Position numbers and translations under genes: made by a program | Source of the DNA: Taibaiella sp. | GTDB lineage: Bacteria > Bacteroidota > Bacteroidia > Chitinophagales > Chitinophagaceae | Direction of reading: 5' to 3' | Assembly: GCA_013815385.1 (NCBI GenBank) | Contig: JACDGL010000003.1 | Location: forward strand, 124,001-188,000 | Length of the DNA stretch: 64,000 nucleotides | Shown here: piece after piece, positions 7,519 to 16,218 of the stretch | Position numbering within the stretch: position 1 is the stretch's first letter | How the letters are laid out: each line of letters begins with the position of its first letter | Notes under the pieces: model-generated | Databases searched by the model: none | What the model was told of the DNA's origin: nothing | What the model saw: the letters and a program-made list of their open reading frames with translations, nothing else

Positions 7519-8604
7519 TTACGCGAATGGCATCTTAACCACTTGTGCTTTTACTGCCTTGTCGCGTATCATTATAAAAACGTCGCTGCCATCTGCATCA
7601 AAGGGCTTTTCTACATAGCCCATGCCTATGGCCTTGCCCAGGCTTGGGGCTTGTGTGCCACTGGTTACATAGCCTATCTCTTTGCCTTCCGCATTCTGTA
7701 TTTTGTAGTGGTGGCGGGGTATACCCTTATCTACCATTTCGAAACCCACCAGCTTGCGTTTGATGCCTTCCGCTTTTTGTTTTTCCAGTATACTTTTTGC
7801 GGTGAAGTCTTTAGTGAATTTAGTGATCCAGCCGAGCCCTGCTTCCAGTGGTGATGTAGTATCATCTATATCATTGCCATACAGGCAATAGCCCATCTCC
7901 AGCCGTAAGGTATCGCGGGCTGCCAGACCTATAGGCTTCATACCGTGTGGTGTGCCTACAAGAAATATCTCATTCCATATCTTCTCTGCATCGCCATCTT
8001 TATCTTCAAAATATATTTCTACGCCGCCTGCGCCTGTATAGCCGGTAGCGCTTACTATTACATTATCTACCCCTGCAAACGTACCCTTAATGAATGTATA
8101 ATACTTAAGCGATGTAATATCCATATCAGTAAGCTGCTGCATAAACTCCACTGCCTTGGGGCCCTGTATGGCCAGCAATGCCGTCTTATCAGAAATGTTG
8201 TGCATCTCTGCACCCTGTGTATTAAAGCTGCTTATCCAGTTCCAGTCTTTCTCTATGTTCGATGCGTTTACAACCAGCATGTAAGTCTTGTGCTCCTCTA
8301 TGCAATACACTATCAGGTCGTCTACAATACCGCCTTCATTATTTGGCAGGCAGCTGTACTGCGCTTTACCTGCGGTCAGCTTGCTGGCATCGTTGCTGGT
8401 TACCCGTTGTATCAGGTCTAGCGCGTTATCACCTTTCAGCATGAATTCGCCCATATGGCTCACATCAAATACCCCTGCATTCCTGCGCACTTCATGGTGT
8501 TCTTCATTAATGCCGGTATAGGATATTGGCATATTATAGCCTGCGAACTCTGCCATCTTAGCGCCCAGGGCAGTGTGTTGCTGTGTAAAAGGTGTATTTT
8601 TCAT
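7519..8604 (-). CDS. gcvT: Aminomethyltransferase (glycine cleavage system T protein)
   Basis: 361 residues from the chosen ATG at 8602-8604. The start is supported by [26 protein letters not shown], the usual GcvT N-terminus, and by a TATCTTTG -7 box at 8627-8634. The GcvT folate-binding domain spans residues 5-255, with FDVSHMGEF and [13 protein letters not shown]. The C-terminal barrel is at about 270-355, with [21 protein letters not shown]. The enzyme takes the aminomethyl group from lipoylated GcvH, releases ammonia and makes methylene-tetrahydrofolate. The other glycine cleavage genes are not in the window. No glycine-riboswitch-like structure was seen upstream. Confidence 0.95.
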   Translation of the reverse strand: MKNTPFTQQHTALGAKMAEFAGYNMPISYTGINEEHHEVRRNAGVFDVSHMGEFMLKGDNALDLIQRVTSNDASKLTAGKAQYSCLPNNEGGIVDDLIVYCIEEHKTYMLVVNASNIEKDWNWISSFNTQGAEMHNISDKTALLAIQGPKAVEFMQQLTDMDITSLKYYTFIKGTFAGVDNVIVSATGYTGAGGVEIYFEDKDGDAEKIWNEIFLVGTPHGMKPIGLAARDTLRLEMGYCLYGNDIDDTTSPLEAGLGWITKFTKDFTAKSILEKQKAEGIKRKLVGFEMVDKGIPRHHYKIQNAEGKEIGYVTSGTQAPSLGKAIGMGYVEKPFDADGSDVFIMIRDKAVKAQVVKMPFA

Positions 8605-8626
8605 ATGTACCTGTAAAATGAGTGGG

Positions 8627-8634
8627 CAAAGATA
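8627..8634 (-). promoter_or_regulatory. -7 promoter box of gcvT
   Basis: Minus-strand TATCTTTG matches TAnnTTTG and lies 22 bases upstream of the ATG at 8604. It falls inside the longer upstream reading frame, so it also argues for the shorter start. Confidence 0.55.
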
Positions 8635-8693
8635 ATTAATTAGCCCTACCCCTACGTATTTAAATAGCTCGCTCTGCAATAATTATCAGGACC

Positions 8694-8729
8694 TAAAAAA
8701 TAGGAACGCAGCGTAGCTGCTGCGTTCCT
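8694..8729 (-). terminator. Intrinsic terminator of the T9SS gene at 8751
   Basis: AGGAACGCAGC (8702-8712) pairs with GCTGCGTTCCT (8719-8729) over a 6-base loop. Read on the minus strand it is followed by ATTTTTTAGG, a strong intrinsic terminator just downstream of the stop of the gene at 8751. Confidence 0.85.
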
Positions 8730-8750
8730 TACTGTCTTAAAAATATCCCT

Positions 8751-10067
8751 TTATAGTTTCTGCAAAGGCATACGCGATACCGCTGTTCCCGACTTATCTG
8801 TAACTACCAAGATGTAGACACCTGCAGGTAGATTACCAGTATGGAAAATATTAGTACCATTACCAGCTATCCAGTTCTGGGTGATGGCCTTGCCCATTAC
8901 ATCATAAAGTGTGAGCTTATCGGTGCTTTCCAGATTGGCGATGGTCAATTCATTATTGAAAGGATTAGGATATGCATTTACTTTTGCACGTTCTAAGGTT
9001 GTATTAAGTACAGAGGATGGTTGCGTATACCTGTAAAACGGTATGGCAGTGCTTGCCAATGCTGAATCAACATCACTGTTTCCGAAAATATATGCATAGG
9101 CAAACACTGCGCTATCAATAGAAGGTAATGTACCGATCTTGAAAACCAAGCCCATTCCCTCATCGCGCGTGTCTGACCCGGAATAGATTTCGCGTACAGT
9201 ATCACCTTTGCCACCATATTTCGCATACAAGCTATCAAGAGTAGTAGAATCCGGAGCTAAAGAATTTCTTACAATAAAACACTTTGCCATACTATCTACA
9301 GTACCGAGAGATAATTCACCATTATGTACCGGCAGAAGCGAGTCTGAAAGACCTTTAGCCGTTACCATTACCTTATTGCCAGGATTTGGTAACTGGTAAG
9401 CAATCTTATTAGCAGTAGTAAAAGAACCGCTTTCGGGTTCGGTATTATCAGGATCTATAGTCCTCATGTAGTATACGTTATGCTTAGCTGTATGAGAAAA
9501 GTTTTTTAAAGCAACGTGCACTGTAAAATAAGCCTTGGTAGTATCAAGCACTGTGATCTGTGTAATCTGGATACTATCATAATATCCCTGCCATATACCT
9601 ATGTGTTTCGCACCAATAGTGGTATAAGAAATATTAGACCCTGTAATGTTGCTATCCATTATATGGCCACTACTGGCAGTTCCAAAGCCATTCCAAGCAT
9701 TTACCTGGTGCCCATCAGCCATTATGCTCCAGCCTTCCTGCGGGTCTCCGGGCATAAAGTAATCGCCTATATATGGGTATGGGCTACCTGTTGTCCAGCC
9801 ATCCTTATCAGGATCAGCAACAAAGCCCAGATTTCTCGTAGTTGGAGTTGTTCCACAGATCGATGAATTATCCACGGGACTTGCCCCTAATGGATGATAC
9901 CCTGTTGGGGCTCCTACACTAGAGCCATAAGCGCCATTCGCATTAATGCCCACTTCTACATAATTTCCTTTCAGGAATACATTGCAGCTATCCAACTGGG
10001 CATTTGCATTATTAGTAAATGATAGACTAATGGCTGCAATAAGAGTGATAAGTTTAATTTTTTTCAT
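8751..10067 (-). CDS. Secreted T9SS type A cargo protein, paralogue of the next gene
   Basis: 438 residues. A Sec signal peptide ends near residue 23 (NANAQ). The body starts with QLDSCNVFLKGNYVEVGINANGAYGSS, almost the same as in the gene at 10179. It has a beta-rich core with repeated features (FVADPDKDGW, YYMRTIDPDN, GMGLVFKIG). From about residue 362 there is a type A T9SS sorting domain: VNAYPNPFNNELTI, a LYDVMGK strand and AGVYILVV near the end. The protein is probably exported and attached to the cell surface or released. The core was not recognised as a known enzyme. The two adjacent paralogues point to a recent local duplication. A strong terminator follows. Confidence 0.78.
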   Translation of the reverse strand: MKKIKLITLIAAISLSFTNNANAQLDSCNVFLKGNYVEVGINANGAYGSSVGAPTGYHPLGASPVDNSSICGTTPTTRNLGFVADPDKDGWTTGSPYPYIGDYFMPGDPQEGWSIMADGHQVNAWNGFGTASSGHIMDSNITGSNISYTTIGAKHIGIWQGYYDSIQITQITVLDTTKAYFTVHVALKNFSHTAKHNVYYMRTIDPDNTEPESGSFTTANKIAYQLPNPGNKVMVTAKGLSDSLLPVHNGELSLGTVDSMAKCFIVRNSLAPDSTTLDSLYAKYGGKGDTVREIYSGSDTRDEGMGLVFKIGTLPSIDSAVFAYAYIFGNSDVDSALASTAIPFYRYTQPSSVLNTTLERAKVNAYPNPFNNELTIANLESTDKLTLYDVMGKAITQNWIAGNGTNIFHTGNLPAGVYILVVTDKSGTAVSRMPLQKL

Positions 10068-10178
10068 AAGGGGTGGTATTTAAAAGTTAGAGACCTGTTT
10101 CTTTATAAAATGGTTGGGAATATCAACAATATTAATTTTATACTTATGTAAAGATTGAGGCTTGTTCTTTATCTAAAC

Positions 10179-11978
10179 TTATCTCTTTGAGAGAACCCGC
10201 CCAATGCTGTTGCCATTGCCATCGGTTAGCTGCAACATATAAATGCCGGGCTGCAGGGAGGAGGTGCTAATGATCTCTTTTTCAGTACTAATCGTAGCAT
10301 TTAAAACCTGTGTGCCTACCATATTGAATATCTTTAACGTGGTATTCTTTACTGCGTGCTCTATGGTTAGTTCATCCATTACGGGGTTAGGATAGATACT
10401 TACCGCATTATCAGCACCGGCCTGAGTAACACTCAGGGTATTGTCCCTTACTATCCACTGGTTTGAAACACCGGGCCTGTAGCAGCCGGGCGCAGTACTT
10501 ATAACAAGGGCAGTAATGGTATCATTTCCGGAACCTTTAGTATAGCTTAATGAAGGAGTAGTAGTGGTACTAATTGTTACCCCATTTCTTTTCCACCTTA
10601 TTTGATAAGAAGATCCCGTATTGCCCACATGTGCATACAGGTTAACCGTACTACCCGGGGATACAGATGCACTACCGAGGATAGCAATAACTGATGTAGT
10701 GTCTGGTATAGCAGGATCGAGATACATTATGATCGTATCTGCTGTAGTAGTACAGGTATTACCGACACCGGTGGCAATAAGTTTGATAGGACTGCTGCCT
10801 GTAACAACATCTACAGATATAGGAGATAATGGGGTTATTGAGATCCCTGCAGGTTGCGATGTCCAGGTCCAGTTGTAGTTAGCACCATTGGCAATAGAAA
10901 CAGGTATAGTATTATTGACACATGTAATACCTGTGTCGCCTGAATTATAAATGATCCCATTTACTGACCAACCTGGGCGTGGCGAGACAAAAGCGGCACT
11001 TTTTTCGGCTTCCTTTAAAATATAAACATAGGAAAAGTTGACACTTTCCCCTGGTGGTATATCTCCCAGTTTGAATACTAATCCTATCCCAGCATCCAAA
11101 TCCATGGAATCCCGATACTTATAATTCGATAAATCATTCTCATTATACATTGTATCAAGATGCTCGTATATGGGAGCTAACCCCGAGTTAATTAAAAAAC
11201 CCCTGGCGCGGCAATCATTGGAGCCTAACCCAAGATATGCCTTGCGAACTATACCACTACTATTTATTCCATAAGTAGAAATAAGTGTTATACCCTCTGA
11301 ATTTGGCAGTTGTTTTTCTACTTTGTTACGTGTTTCATAAGTGCCTCCTATAGCTTGGGCGTTATCCGGATCTACCGTACGGAGATAGTACACATTATAT
11401 TGGGTCACTGCGCTTATATTCACCAAGGATATATTCACGGTAATGTACAATGCTGATGTATCCAATGTAGTAACCTGCCTTACCGTCAAACTGTCTTTAA
11501 AAGTTCCCTTCCATACACCAATCCGTTTGCTTCCGTAACTTATGAAATTTGTATTTGAACCTGATATATTCGCATCTAATAATCCTGTCCCACATCCGTT
11601 TTGGTTCCAAGCATTAGCTTGTACCCCATTTGCCATTATACTCCATCCTTCCTGTGGAGAGCCCGTCATAAAATAATCACCATAATAGGAGGGTGTACCA
11701 ATGCTCCACCCATCTTTATCCGGATCCGCAACAAATCCCAGGCCTGTGCCTGCCGGAGGGCAGCCCCCTCCGCATGCTGTTGCATTTTTTACGCCCGTAG
11801 AACCCCTTGGGTGATACCCTGTCGGTGCAATGGTGCTGCTGCCATATGCACCATTCCAGTTAATGCCTGCCTCAAGATATGCACCTTTTAAAAACACATT
11901 ACAGCTATCTAACTGTCCGAAAGAATTTACTGAAATTGATAGCAGAAAGGAAGTAAGGATAAAGTAGCAATATTTCAT
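10179..11978 (-). CDS. Secreted T9SS type A cargo protein with Ig-like insert, paralogue of the 8751 gene
   Basis: 599 residues from ATG 11976-11978. This start gives a normal signal peptide (MKYCYFILTSFLLSISVNSFGQ); the upstream frame extension does not. Residues 23-350 align with the gene at 8751 (QLDSCNVFLKGAYLEAGINWNGAYGSS, FVADPDKDGW, YYLRTVDPDN). A segment of about 170 residues, absent from the shorter paralogue, follows. It looks like Ig/PKD-type beta domains (GITCVNNTIPVSIANGANYNWTW). The C-terminus is a type A T9SS sorting domain with VSIYPNPVMDELTI and PGIYMLQLTDGNG. Likely surface-exposed; role unknown. It lies upstream of the 8751 gene on the same strand, 111 bases apart. Confidence 0.75.
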   Translation of the reverse strand: MKYCYFILTSFLLSISVNSFGQLDSCNVFLKGAYLEAGINWNGAYGSSTIAPTGYHPRGSTGVKNATACGGGCPPAGTGLGFVADPDKDGWSIGTPSYYGDYFMTGSPQEGWSIMANGVQANAWNQNGCGTGLLDANISGSNTNFISYGSKRIGVWKGTFKDSLTVRQVTTLDTSALYITVNISLVNISAVTQYNVYYLRTVDPDNAQAIGGTYETRNKVEKQLPNSEGITLISTYGINSSGIVRKAYLGLGSNDCRARGFLINSGLAPIYEHLDTMYNENDLSNYKYRDSMDLDAGIGLVFKLGDIPPGESVNFSYVYILKEAEKSAAFVSPRPGWSVNGIIYNSGDTGITCVNNTIPVSIANGANYNWTWTSQPAGISITPLSPISVDVVTGSSPIKLIATGVGNTCTTTADTIIMYLDPAIPDTTSVIAILGSASVSPGSTVNLYAHVGNTGSSYQIRWKRNGVTISTTTTPSLSYTKGSGNDTITALVISTAPGCYRPGVSNQWIVRDNTLSVTQAGADNAVSIYPNPVMDELTIEHAVKNTTLKIFNMVGTQVLNATISTEKEIISTSSLQPGIYMLQLTDGNGNSIGRVLSKR

Positions 11979-12206
11979 GATAGGATCATTTAGTGAGTAT
12001 ATATATAGACGAAAAAAATAACAGATGGTTAAAGAACTAATATCCTCCATTTTCCACCGGCAATAATGAAAATTAATACTATATTAATGGGTTTCCAAAT
12101 GTCAAACAACCAGGTGACAGGTGGCTGTAGTTTTTAAGAAAGCTGCATAAAATATAAAATCGCATAGTTTATGCTATTTTTGAGGCCTGATAAAAAGTAA
12201 GTACTT
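11979..12206. other. Divergent promoter region between the T9SS gene and the E2 gene
   Basis: AT-rich, no reading frame of note. It carries the TATTTTTG -7 box of the plus-strand gene at 12175. No repeat or riboswitch was seen. Confidence 0.4.
12175..12182 (+). promoter_or_regulatory. -7 promoter box of the dihydrolipoamide acyltransferase gene
   Basis: TATTTTTG matches TAnnTTTG 24 bases upstream of the ATG at 12207. No clear -33 element. Confidence 0.5.
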
Positions 12207-13916
12207 ATGGCTGAAGCGATACGCATGCCGCTGCTGAGCGATACGATGAAAGAAGGGAAAATAGTGGCCTGGCACAAAAAGACGGGTGACACTGTAAAAA
12301 GCGATGATGTAATAGCAGAGGTGGAAACCGACAAAGCTACTATGGAGGTGCTCCCCTATGTAGATGGCACCTTACTGTACATAGGCATAGAAGCCGGCCA
12401 AAGCGCTAAAATAAATGATATCATAGCTATTGTGGGCAAGCAGGGTGAGGATTTCCAATCTATATTGAACGAGGATAAGAAAGCTACAGGTAATACTGCT
12501 ACTGCTGCTCCCGCACAGCAGGATGCAGGTACACAACCAAAAGAGAACGACAAGAAACAAACAACTTCTGAAGCGCCCGCAGCTGAGAAACAACCCGAAG
12601 TTGCAAAAAGTACAGCACCCTTATCAGGTGATGCAACTGTAGTACGTATGCCCCTGCTTAGCGATACAATGAAAGAGGGTAAGATAGTAGCATGGCATAA
12701 AAAGGTAGGCGATTCAGTAAAAAGTGATGATACTCTTGCTGATGTAGAAACAGATAAGGCTACAATGGAAGTAATGCCCTATGTTGACGGAACATTACTC
12801 TACGTGGGATTAAAAGAGGGCGAGGCGGCGAAGGTAAATGACATTATAGCAATAGTGGGGAAAGCCGGTACCGACATTAACCCTTATTTGCAACAGGATA
12901 AAACACAACCCACACGTAGTGGGCAAACGCCGGAACAACAGCCTGCTGCTACTAATACAGCCGCTGAAAAAGAACAGGCATCAACTATGGCTTCGACACC
13001 GCATGATAAAACACAACAAACAACCGAACAGGATGAGCGTTTAAAGGCATCTCCACTGGCAAAAAAACTGGCAGAGGATAAGGGTATTAATCTTAGTGGC
13101 GTGCATGGCAGCGGTGATAATGGCCGCATAATAAAAAGAGACATCGATAATTATAAAGCGGCACCTGGACAGCAGCAACCTGCCAAACAACAGCAAGGTA
13201 ATGTGCCACAGATAGCTAGCTTAACACCGGGGAAAGAAGAGTATGTGGATCTCCCCAATTCACAGATGCGTAATATAATAGCTAAGCGCCTGGCAGAAAG
13301 CAAATTCAGTGCACCGCATTTTTATCTACGGATAACCGTGACCATGGATACCGCAATAGAAGCCCGTAAATCTATTAATGAAATATCGCCGGTAAAAGTT
13401 TCCTTCAATGACCTGCTAATTAAAGCCTGCGCTATGGCCCTGCGTAAACACCCACAGGTAAATAGCTCCTGGATGGGCGATTTTATACGCCAGCACCAGC
13501 ACATACACATTGGCACAGCCGTAGCAGTAGAAGACGGACTTATAGTGCCAGTAATAAAGTTTGCAGATCAGAAATCCTTATCCCAGATAGCGCAAGAAGC
13601 GGGCATGCTGATAGATAAGGCCAGAAATAAGAAAATACAGCCCCAGGAATTTACAGGCAATACCTTTACCATATCTAACCTCGGGATGATGGATATAGAT
13701 GAATTTACAGCTATTATTAATCCACCTGATGCCTGCATACTGGCAATAGGAAAGATAGAAGCTACACCGGTAGTAGCAGATGGCGAAATAGTAATAAGAA
13801 ATCTAATGAAGCTAACCCTAAGCTGCGATCACCGGGTAGTGGATGGCGCTGTAGGCTCTCGTTTCTTACAAACATTGAAAGCCCATCTTGAAAATCCGGT
13901 AACCATGCTGGTATGA
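12207..13916 (+). CDS. pdhC: Dihydrolipoamide acetyltransferase, E2 of a 2-oxoacid dehydrogenase complex (two lipoyl domains)
   Basis: 569 residues. Two near-identical lipoyl domains span residues 1-80 and 143-221; each has the lipoylation motif ETDKATMEV, with Lys43 and Lys184 as the modified residues. Ala/Pro/Gln-rich linkers follow each one. A peripheral-subunit-binding domain lies at about 274-312 (ASPLAKKLAEDKGINL, GSGDNGRIIKRDI). The catalytic acyltransferase domain runs from about 340 to the end, with the active-site DHRVVDG (His542, Asp546). The protein forms the core of the pyruvate dehydrogenase (or a related) complex and moves the acetyl group to CoA. E1 and E3 genes are not adjacent. 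An 18-bp-stem terminator follows. Confidence 0.92.
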   Translation: MAEAIRMPLLSDTMKEGKIVAWHKKTGDTVKSDDVIAEVETDKATMEVLPYVDGTLLYIGIEAGQSAKINDIIAIVGKQGEDFQSILNEDKKATGNTATAAPAQQDAGTQPKENDKKQTTSEAPAAEKQPEVAKSTAPLSGDATVVRMPLLSDTMKEGKIVAWHKKVGDSVKSDDTLADVETDKATMEVMPYVDGTLLYVGLKEGEAAKVNDIIAIVGKAGTDINPYLQQDKTQPTRSGQTPEQQPAATNTAAEKEQASTMASTPHDKTQQTTEQDERLKASPLAKKLAEDKGINLSGVHGSGDNGRIIKRDIDNYKAAPGQQQPAKQQQGNVPQIASLTPGKEEYVDLPNSQMRNIIAKRLAESKFSAPHFYLRITVTMDTAIEARKSINEISPVKVSFNDLLIKACAMALRKHPQVNSSWMGDFIRQHQHIHIGTAVAVEDGLIVPVIKFADQKSLSQIAQEAGMLIDKARNKKIQPQEFTGNTFTISNLGMMDIDEFTAIINPPDACILAIGKIEATPVVADGEIVIRNLMKLTLSCDHRVVDGAVGSRFLQTLKAHLENPVTMLV

Positions 13917-13929
13917 TCCCATTAACTAA

Positions 13930-13968
13930 AAAGAGAAAGGGACGTTCGATGAACGTCCCTTTCTCTTT
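13930..13968. terminator. Long bidirectional terminator hairpin
   Basis: An 18-bp perfect stem (13930-13947 with 13951-13968) closes a 3-base loop. The arms start with AAAGAGAAAGGG and end in CCCTTTCTCTTT, so both strands carry a T-rich tail. It lies between the convergent E2 and ArsR-type genes and should stop transcription from both. Confidence 0.85.
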
Positions 13969-13988
13969 AACGGAATAATTTAAATCAA

Positions 13989-14363
13989 TTAGTTATTATT
14001 GCTAGAATCATCAGCGTTAACCAGTTCATTAACGAACTTAGCGACAGAAGCAATACGTGCATGATTAAGTGCATAATGGATGAATTTGCCATCGCGCTCT
14101 GTAATAACAATGTTAGCACGACGCAGGATAGCAAGATGCTGAGAAGCAACTGACTGTTCCAGGCGTAACTTAACATAGATGTCAGTTACATTCATACGTT
14201 TATTTTCTTCCAGCAACTTTACTATTTGCTGGCGCAGTTTGTGGTTAATGGCCCTCAGTGTCATTGCAGCACTTTTTACAGCCATATAATCTAATTTAAT
14301 CTGTTCGTTCGAACCCTCGTCTTTGCGAATAACCAGCGTATTGGCTGACATAGTCGTTTCCAT
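13989..14363 (-). CDS. ArsR-type winged-helix transcriptional regulator
   Basis: 124 residues. Residues 30-110 form a winged helix-turn-helix of the ArsR class: INHKLRQQIVKLL, then a recognition helix with LRLEQSVASQHLAILRRANIV and a wing ITERDGKFIHYAL. The protein has no cysteine, so the CxC metal site of ArsR/SmtB sensors is missing; it more likely senses something else or acts constitutively. Two ATG starts are possible (14363 and 14351). The gene stands alone between E2 and tsaB, so no target is suggested by context. The C-terminus is Asn/Ser-rich (DDSSNNN). Confidence 0.8.
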   Translation of the reverse strand: METTMSANTLVIRKDEGSNEQIKLDYMAVKSAAMTLRAINHKLRQQIVKLLEENKRMNVTDIYVKLRLEQSVASQHLAILRRANIVITERDGKFIHYALNHARIASVAKFVNELVNADDSSNNN

Positions 14364-14557
14364 TTACATTTAAATTTTACAGGAGTTAATAAATTAAAGA
14401 ACCAATTGCATTTCTATATGGTAAAAACCATAAAAGGAACATACAAATATACTTAGGTCGATAATATGAACCAAACTTACATTTTTCTTTGATGTTAATC
14501 TGACGTTAAAATAAGACTTAAAATATTTGAAATAATATGTAAGTAACTGACTATTAA

Positions 14558-15235
14558 CTATTTATTTGTGTAAACTTGTTTTAAATAAAAAGGTTCTGCC
14601 ATAGATAAATTGACAGTTCTATTACACTTATAATCCTCATTAGCATATTTGGCCCAGCTATCTAAATCGACTATATTTTGCGACAAAGTCGTAAAATCGT
14701 CAACATTTAAAAATTCTTCAATATCTATATCTAAATCGCCTGTCAGTATTGTTTTCCCAGTCAAGTGTTTAATATTTTCTTTAAGAATAGCCAACGATAT
14801 ATGTAGTGGGTAAGTAATAACCAGGAACTCTTTATTATAAGCTGCATAATAATATTCTTTTTCCCTTGCTCTTAAGATGGTCACATAATTATACTCCCTT
14901 TGCATACCAGCATTTATTAGAAACTGGTGATATGCAAGAAGGGTTAGTTTATTATCTAATAACAGTGGTTTATCTAAAGCATAACAAATACCCTTTGCAA
15001 TTGAGAGCCCAATGCGCAAGCCAGTATAAGAGCCGGGGCCGGCACAAACTACTATCGCATTCATATCTGCGAGCAGCAAGCCCGCAGACAATAATGTCTC
15101 ATGAATCAAATGATTAATGTGCGCGGCATGATTGCGATCATCTACTACACTTTTATTCATTAATAGCTGGCCGTTTTCACTTATAGCTATTTGACAAATG
15201 TCTGCTGATGTATCAATATGTAGTAAGTAAGCCAT
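14558..15235 (-). CDS. tsaB: TsaB, tRNA threonylcarbamoyladenosine (t6A) synthesis protein
   Basis: 225 residues, usual for TsaB. The N-terminal ASKHA-type fold starts with LLHIDTSADICQIAIS, and the conserved GPGSYTGLRIGLSIAKGICYAL lies at residues 66-87. TsaB dimerises with TsaD in the complex that places t6A at position 37 of ANN-decoding tRNAs; it lacks catalytic metal-binding residues itself. It is transcribed divergently from ridA with only 41 bases between the start codons, which hold two back-to-back TAnnTTTG boxes. Confidence 0.9.
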   Translation of the reverse strand: MAYLLHIDTSADICQIAISENGQLLMNKSVVDDRNHAAHINHLIHETLLSAGLLLADMNAIVVCAGPGSYTGLRIGLSIAKGICYALDKPLLLDNKLTLLAYHQFLINAGMQREYNYVTILRAREKEYYYAAYNKEFLVITYPLHISLAILKENIKHLTGKTILTGDLDIDIEEFLNVDDFTTLSQNIVDLDSWAKYANEDYKCNRTVNLSMAEPFYLKQVYTNK

Positions 15236-15245
15236 AATATCGCTG

Positions 15246-15253
15246 CAAATGTA
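15246..15253 (-). promoter_or_regulatory. -7 promoter box of tsaB
   Basis: Minus-strand TACATTTG matches TAnnTTTG and ends 10 bases before the tsaB ATG. It lies back to back with the ridA box at 15265. Confidence 0.6.
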
Positions 15254-15264
15254 AAGGAGCTTAT

Positions 15265-15272
15265 TAAATTTG
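15265..15272 (+). promoter_or_regulatory. -7 promoter box of ridA, almost touching the start codon
   Basis: TAAATTTG matches TAnnTTTG and ends 4 bases before the ATG at 15277. Transcription would begin at about the start codon, implying a leaderless mRNA. Confidence 0.65.
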
Positions 15273-15276
15273 CAGC

Positions 15277-15657
15277 ATGGAAAAAAGAATCATTCAAACC
15301 GATAAGGCACCTGCGCCCATAGGCCCGTATAACCAGGCAGTTCAATTTGGCAACTTATTATATATTTCCGGGCAAATACCCATTGATGCAAAATCCGGCA
15401 ACCTGATACAAACAAGTATTGAAGATGAAACTGAAAAAGTAATGGAAAACTTAAGTGCCATACTAGAGGCTGCAGGCATGGACTTTACAAATGTATTAAA
15501 GTCATCCATTTTCCTTACCGATATGGAGCAATTTGGAAAAGTAAATGAGATCTATGGTAAATACTTCATTAATAACGCACCCGCCCGCGAAACAATACAA
15601 GTATCCGGCCTTCCCAAAGGAGTAAATGTGGAAATATCAATGATAGCAGGAAAATAA
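15277..15657 (+). CDS. ridA: RidA-family enamine/imine deaminase
   Basis: 126 residues, full length for the YjgF/YER057c/UK114 family. These trimeric enzymes hydrolyse reactive 2-aminoacrylate and related enamines to 2-oxoacids. Family signatures are visible: APAPIGPYNQAVQFGNLLYISGQIP at residues 10-34, the Arg of APARETIQV near residue 105 that contacts the substrate carboxylate, and the final VEISMIAGK. The start is fixed by a -7 box 4 bases upstream. The Xre-RES toxin-antitoxin operon follows 51 bases downstream from its own promoter. Confidence 0.93.
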   Translation: MEKRIIQTDKAPAPIGPYNQAVQFGNLLYISGQIPIDAKSGNLIQTSIEDETEKVMENLSAILEAAGMDFTNVLKSSIFLTDMEQFGKVNEIYGKYFINNAPARETIQVSGLPKGVNVEISMIAGK

Positions 15658-15669
15658 TAACGAAAAAAT

Positions 15670-15699
15670 CGGACAAATGTCCGTATATTTGGGACAAAT
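15670..15699. promoter_or_regulatory. Palindrome and direct repeat, probable Xre operator
   Basis: CGGACA (15670-15675) and TGTCCG (15678-15683) form a palindrome. The octamer GGACAAAT occurs at 15671-15678 and again at 15692-15699, 21 bases apart, i.e. on the same face of the helix. The two copies flank the -7 box at 15684. This fits binding of an Xre-type antitoxin dimer to repress its own operon. Confidence 0.55.
15684..15691 (+). promoter_or_regulatory. -7 promoter box of the Xre-RES operon
   Basis: TATATTTG matches TAnnTTTG 17 bases upstream of the ATG at 15709, between two copies of the octamer GGACAAAT. Confidence 0.6.
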
Positions 15700-15708
15700 T
15701 ACCATAAA

Positions 15709-16218
15709 ATGGAAAAGAAGCCCTATAAATCCGAAAAGAAAAAAGATAACTTAGTAAGCGAACAAGCAATAAATTACTACACCCCTATGGCATCCAGAAC
15801 CATTAATCTTATGGGAATGGACCACAAAAAAGATTTCAGACCAATAAAAAATGAAAGCGACCTTATACACCTGATAAGAGAGGGGATACCAATGCAGGCA
15901 ATGAGCCACCTAATGGATATGACGGGTATTACCGCTCTTGAAATGGCATCTATTACGCATACATCAGACAGAACTTTACGCAGATATACACCCGAGCAAA
16001 AACTATCTCAAGAACAATCTGAACGTATGATAGAAGTAGCAAGGTTGTATAGCAGAGGCGAAGAAGTATTCGGGAGCTTACCGCTATTTAAAGAATGGAT
16101 GGATACTATGCTGATGCCATTAGGGAATAAAAAACCAAAGGAATTTCTTGATACCTCTTTAGGAATTAATATGTTGATTAATGAACTGGGAAGAATAGAA
16201 CACGGAGTATTAGCGTAA
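15709..16218 (+). CDS. Xre/MbcA/ParS-type antitoxin of a RES toxin
   Basis: 169 residues. The middle (about 60-110) is an Xre-like helix-turn-helix (MDMTGITALEMASITHTSDRTLRRY). The C-terminal 55 residues match the MbcA/ParS/Xre antitoxin toxin-binding domain (DUF2384): SRGEEVFGSLPLFKEWMD, then PLGNKKPKEFLDTSLGINMLINELGRIEHGV. The C-terminal tail usually plugs the NAD-binding pocket of the toxin. The stop codon TAA at 16216-16218 overlaps the toxin ATG by one base, coupling translation. The palindrome and repeats in the promoter are the likely autoregulatory site. Confidence 0.92.
   Translation: MEKKPYKSEKKKDNLVSEQAINYYTPMASRTINLMGMDHKKDFRPIKNESDLIHLIREGIPMQAMSHLMDMTGITALEMASITHTSDRTLRRYTPEQKLSQEQSERMIEVARLYSRGEEVFGSLPLFKEWMDTMLMPLGNKKPKEFLDTSLGINMLINELGRIEHGVLA

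Noticed and set aside
8605-8679. A longer gcvT start with 25 extra residues
   Set aside because: The extension contains the -7 box and does not resemble the family N-terminus.
8605-8693. Glycine riboswitch upstream of gcvT
   Set aside because: The gap to the preceding terminator is short, the -7 box leaves a leader of under 25 bases, and no paired aptamer motifs are visible.
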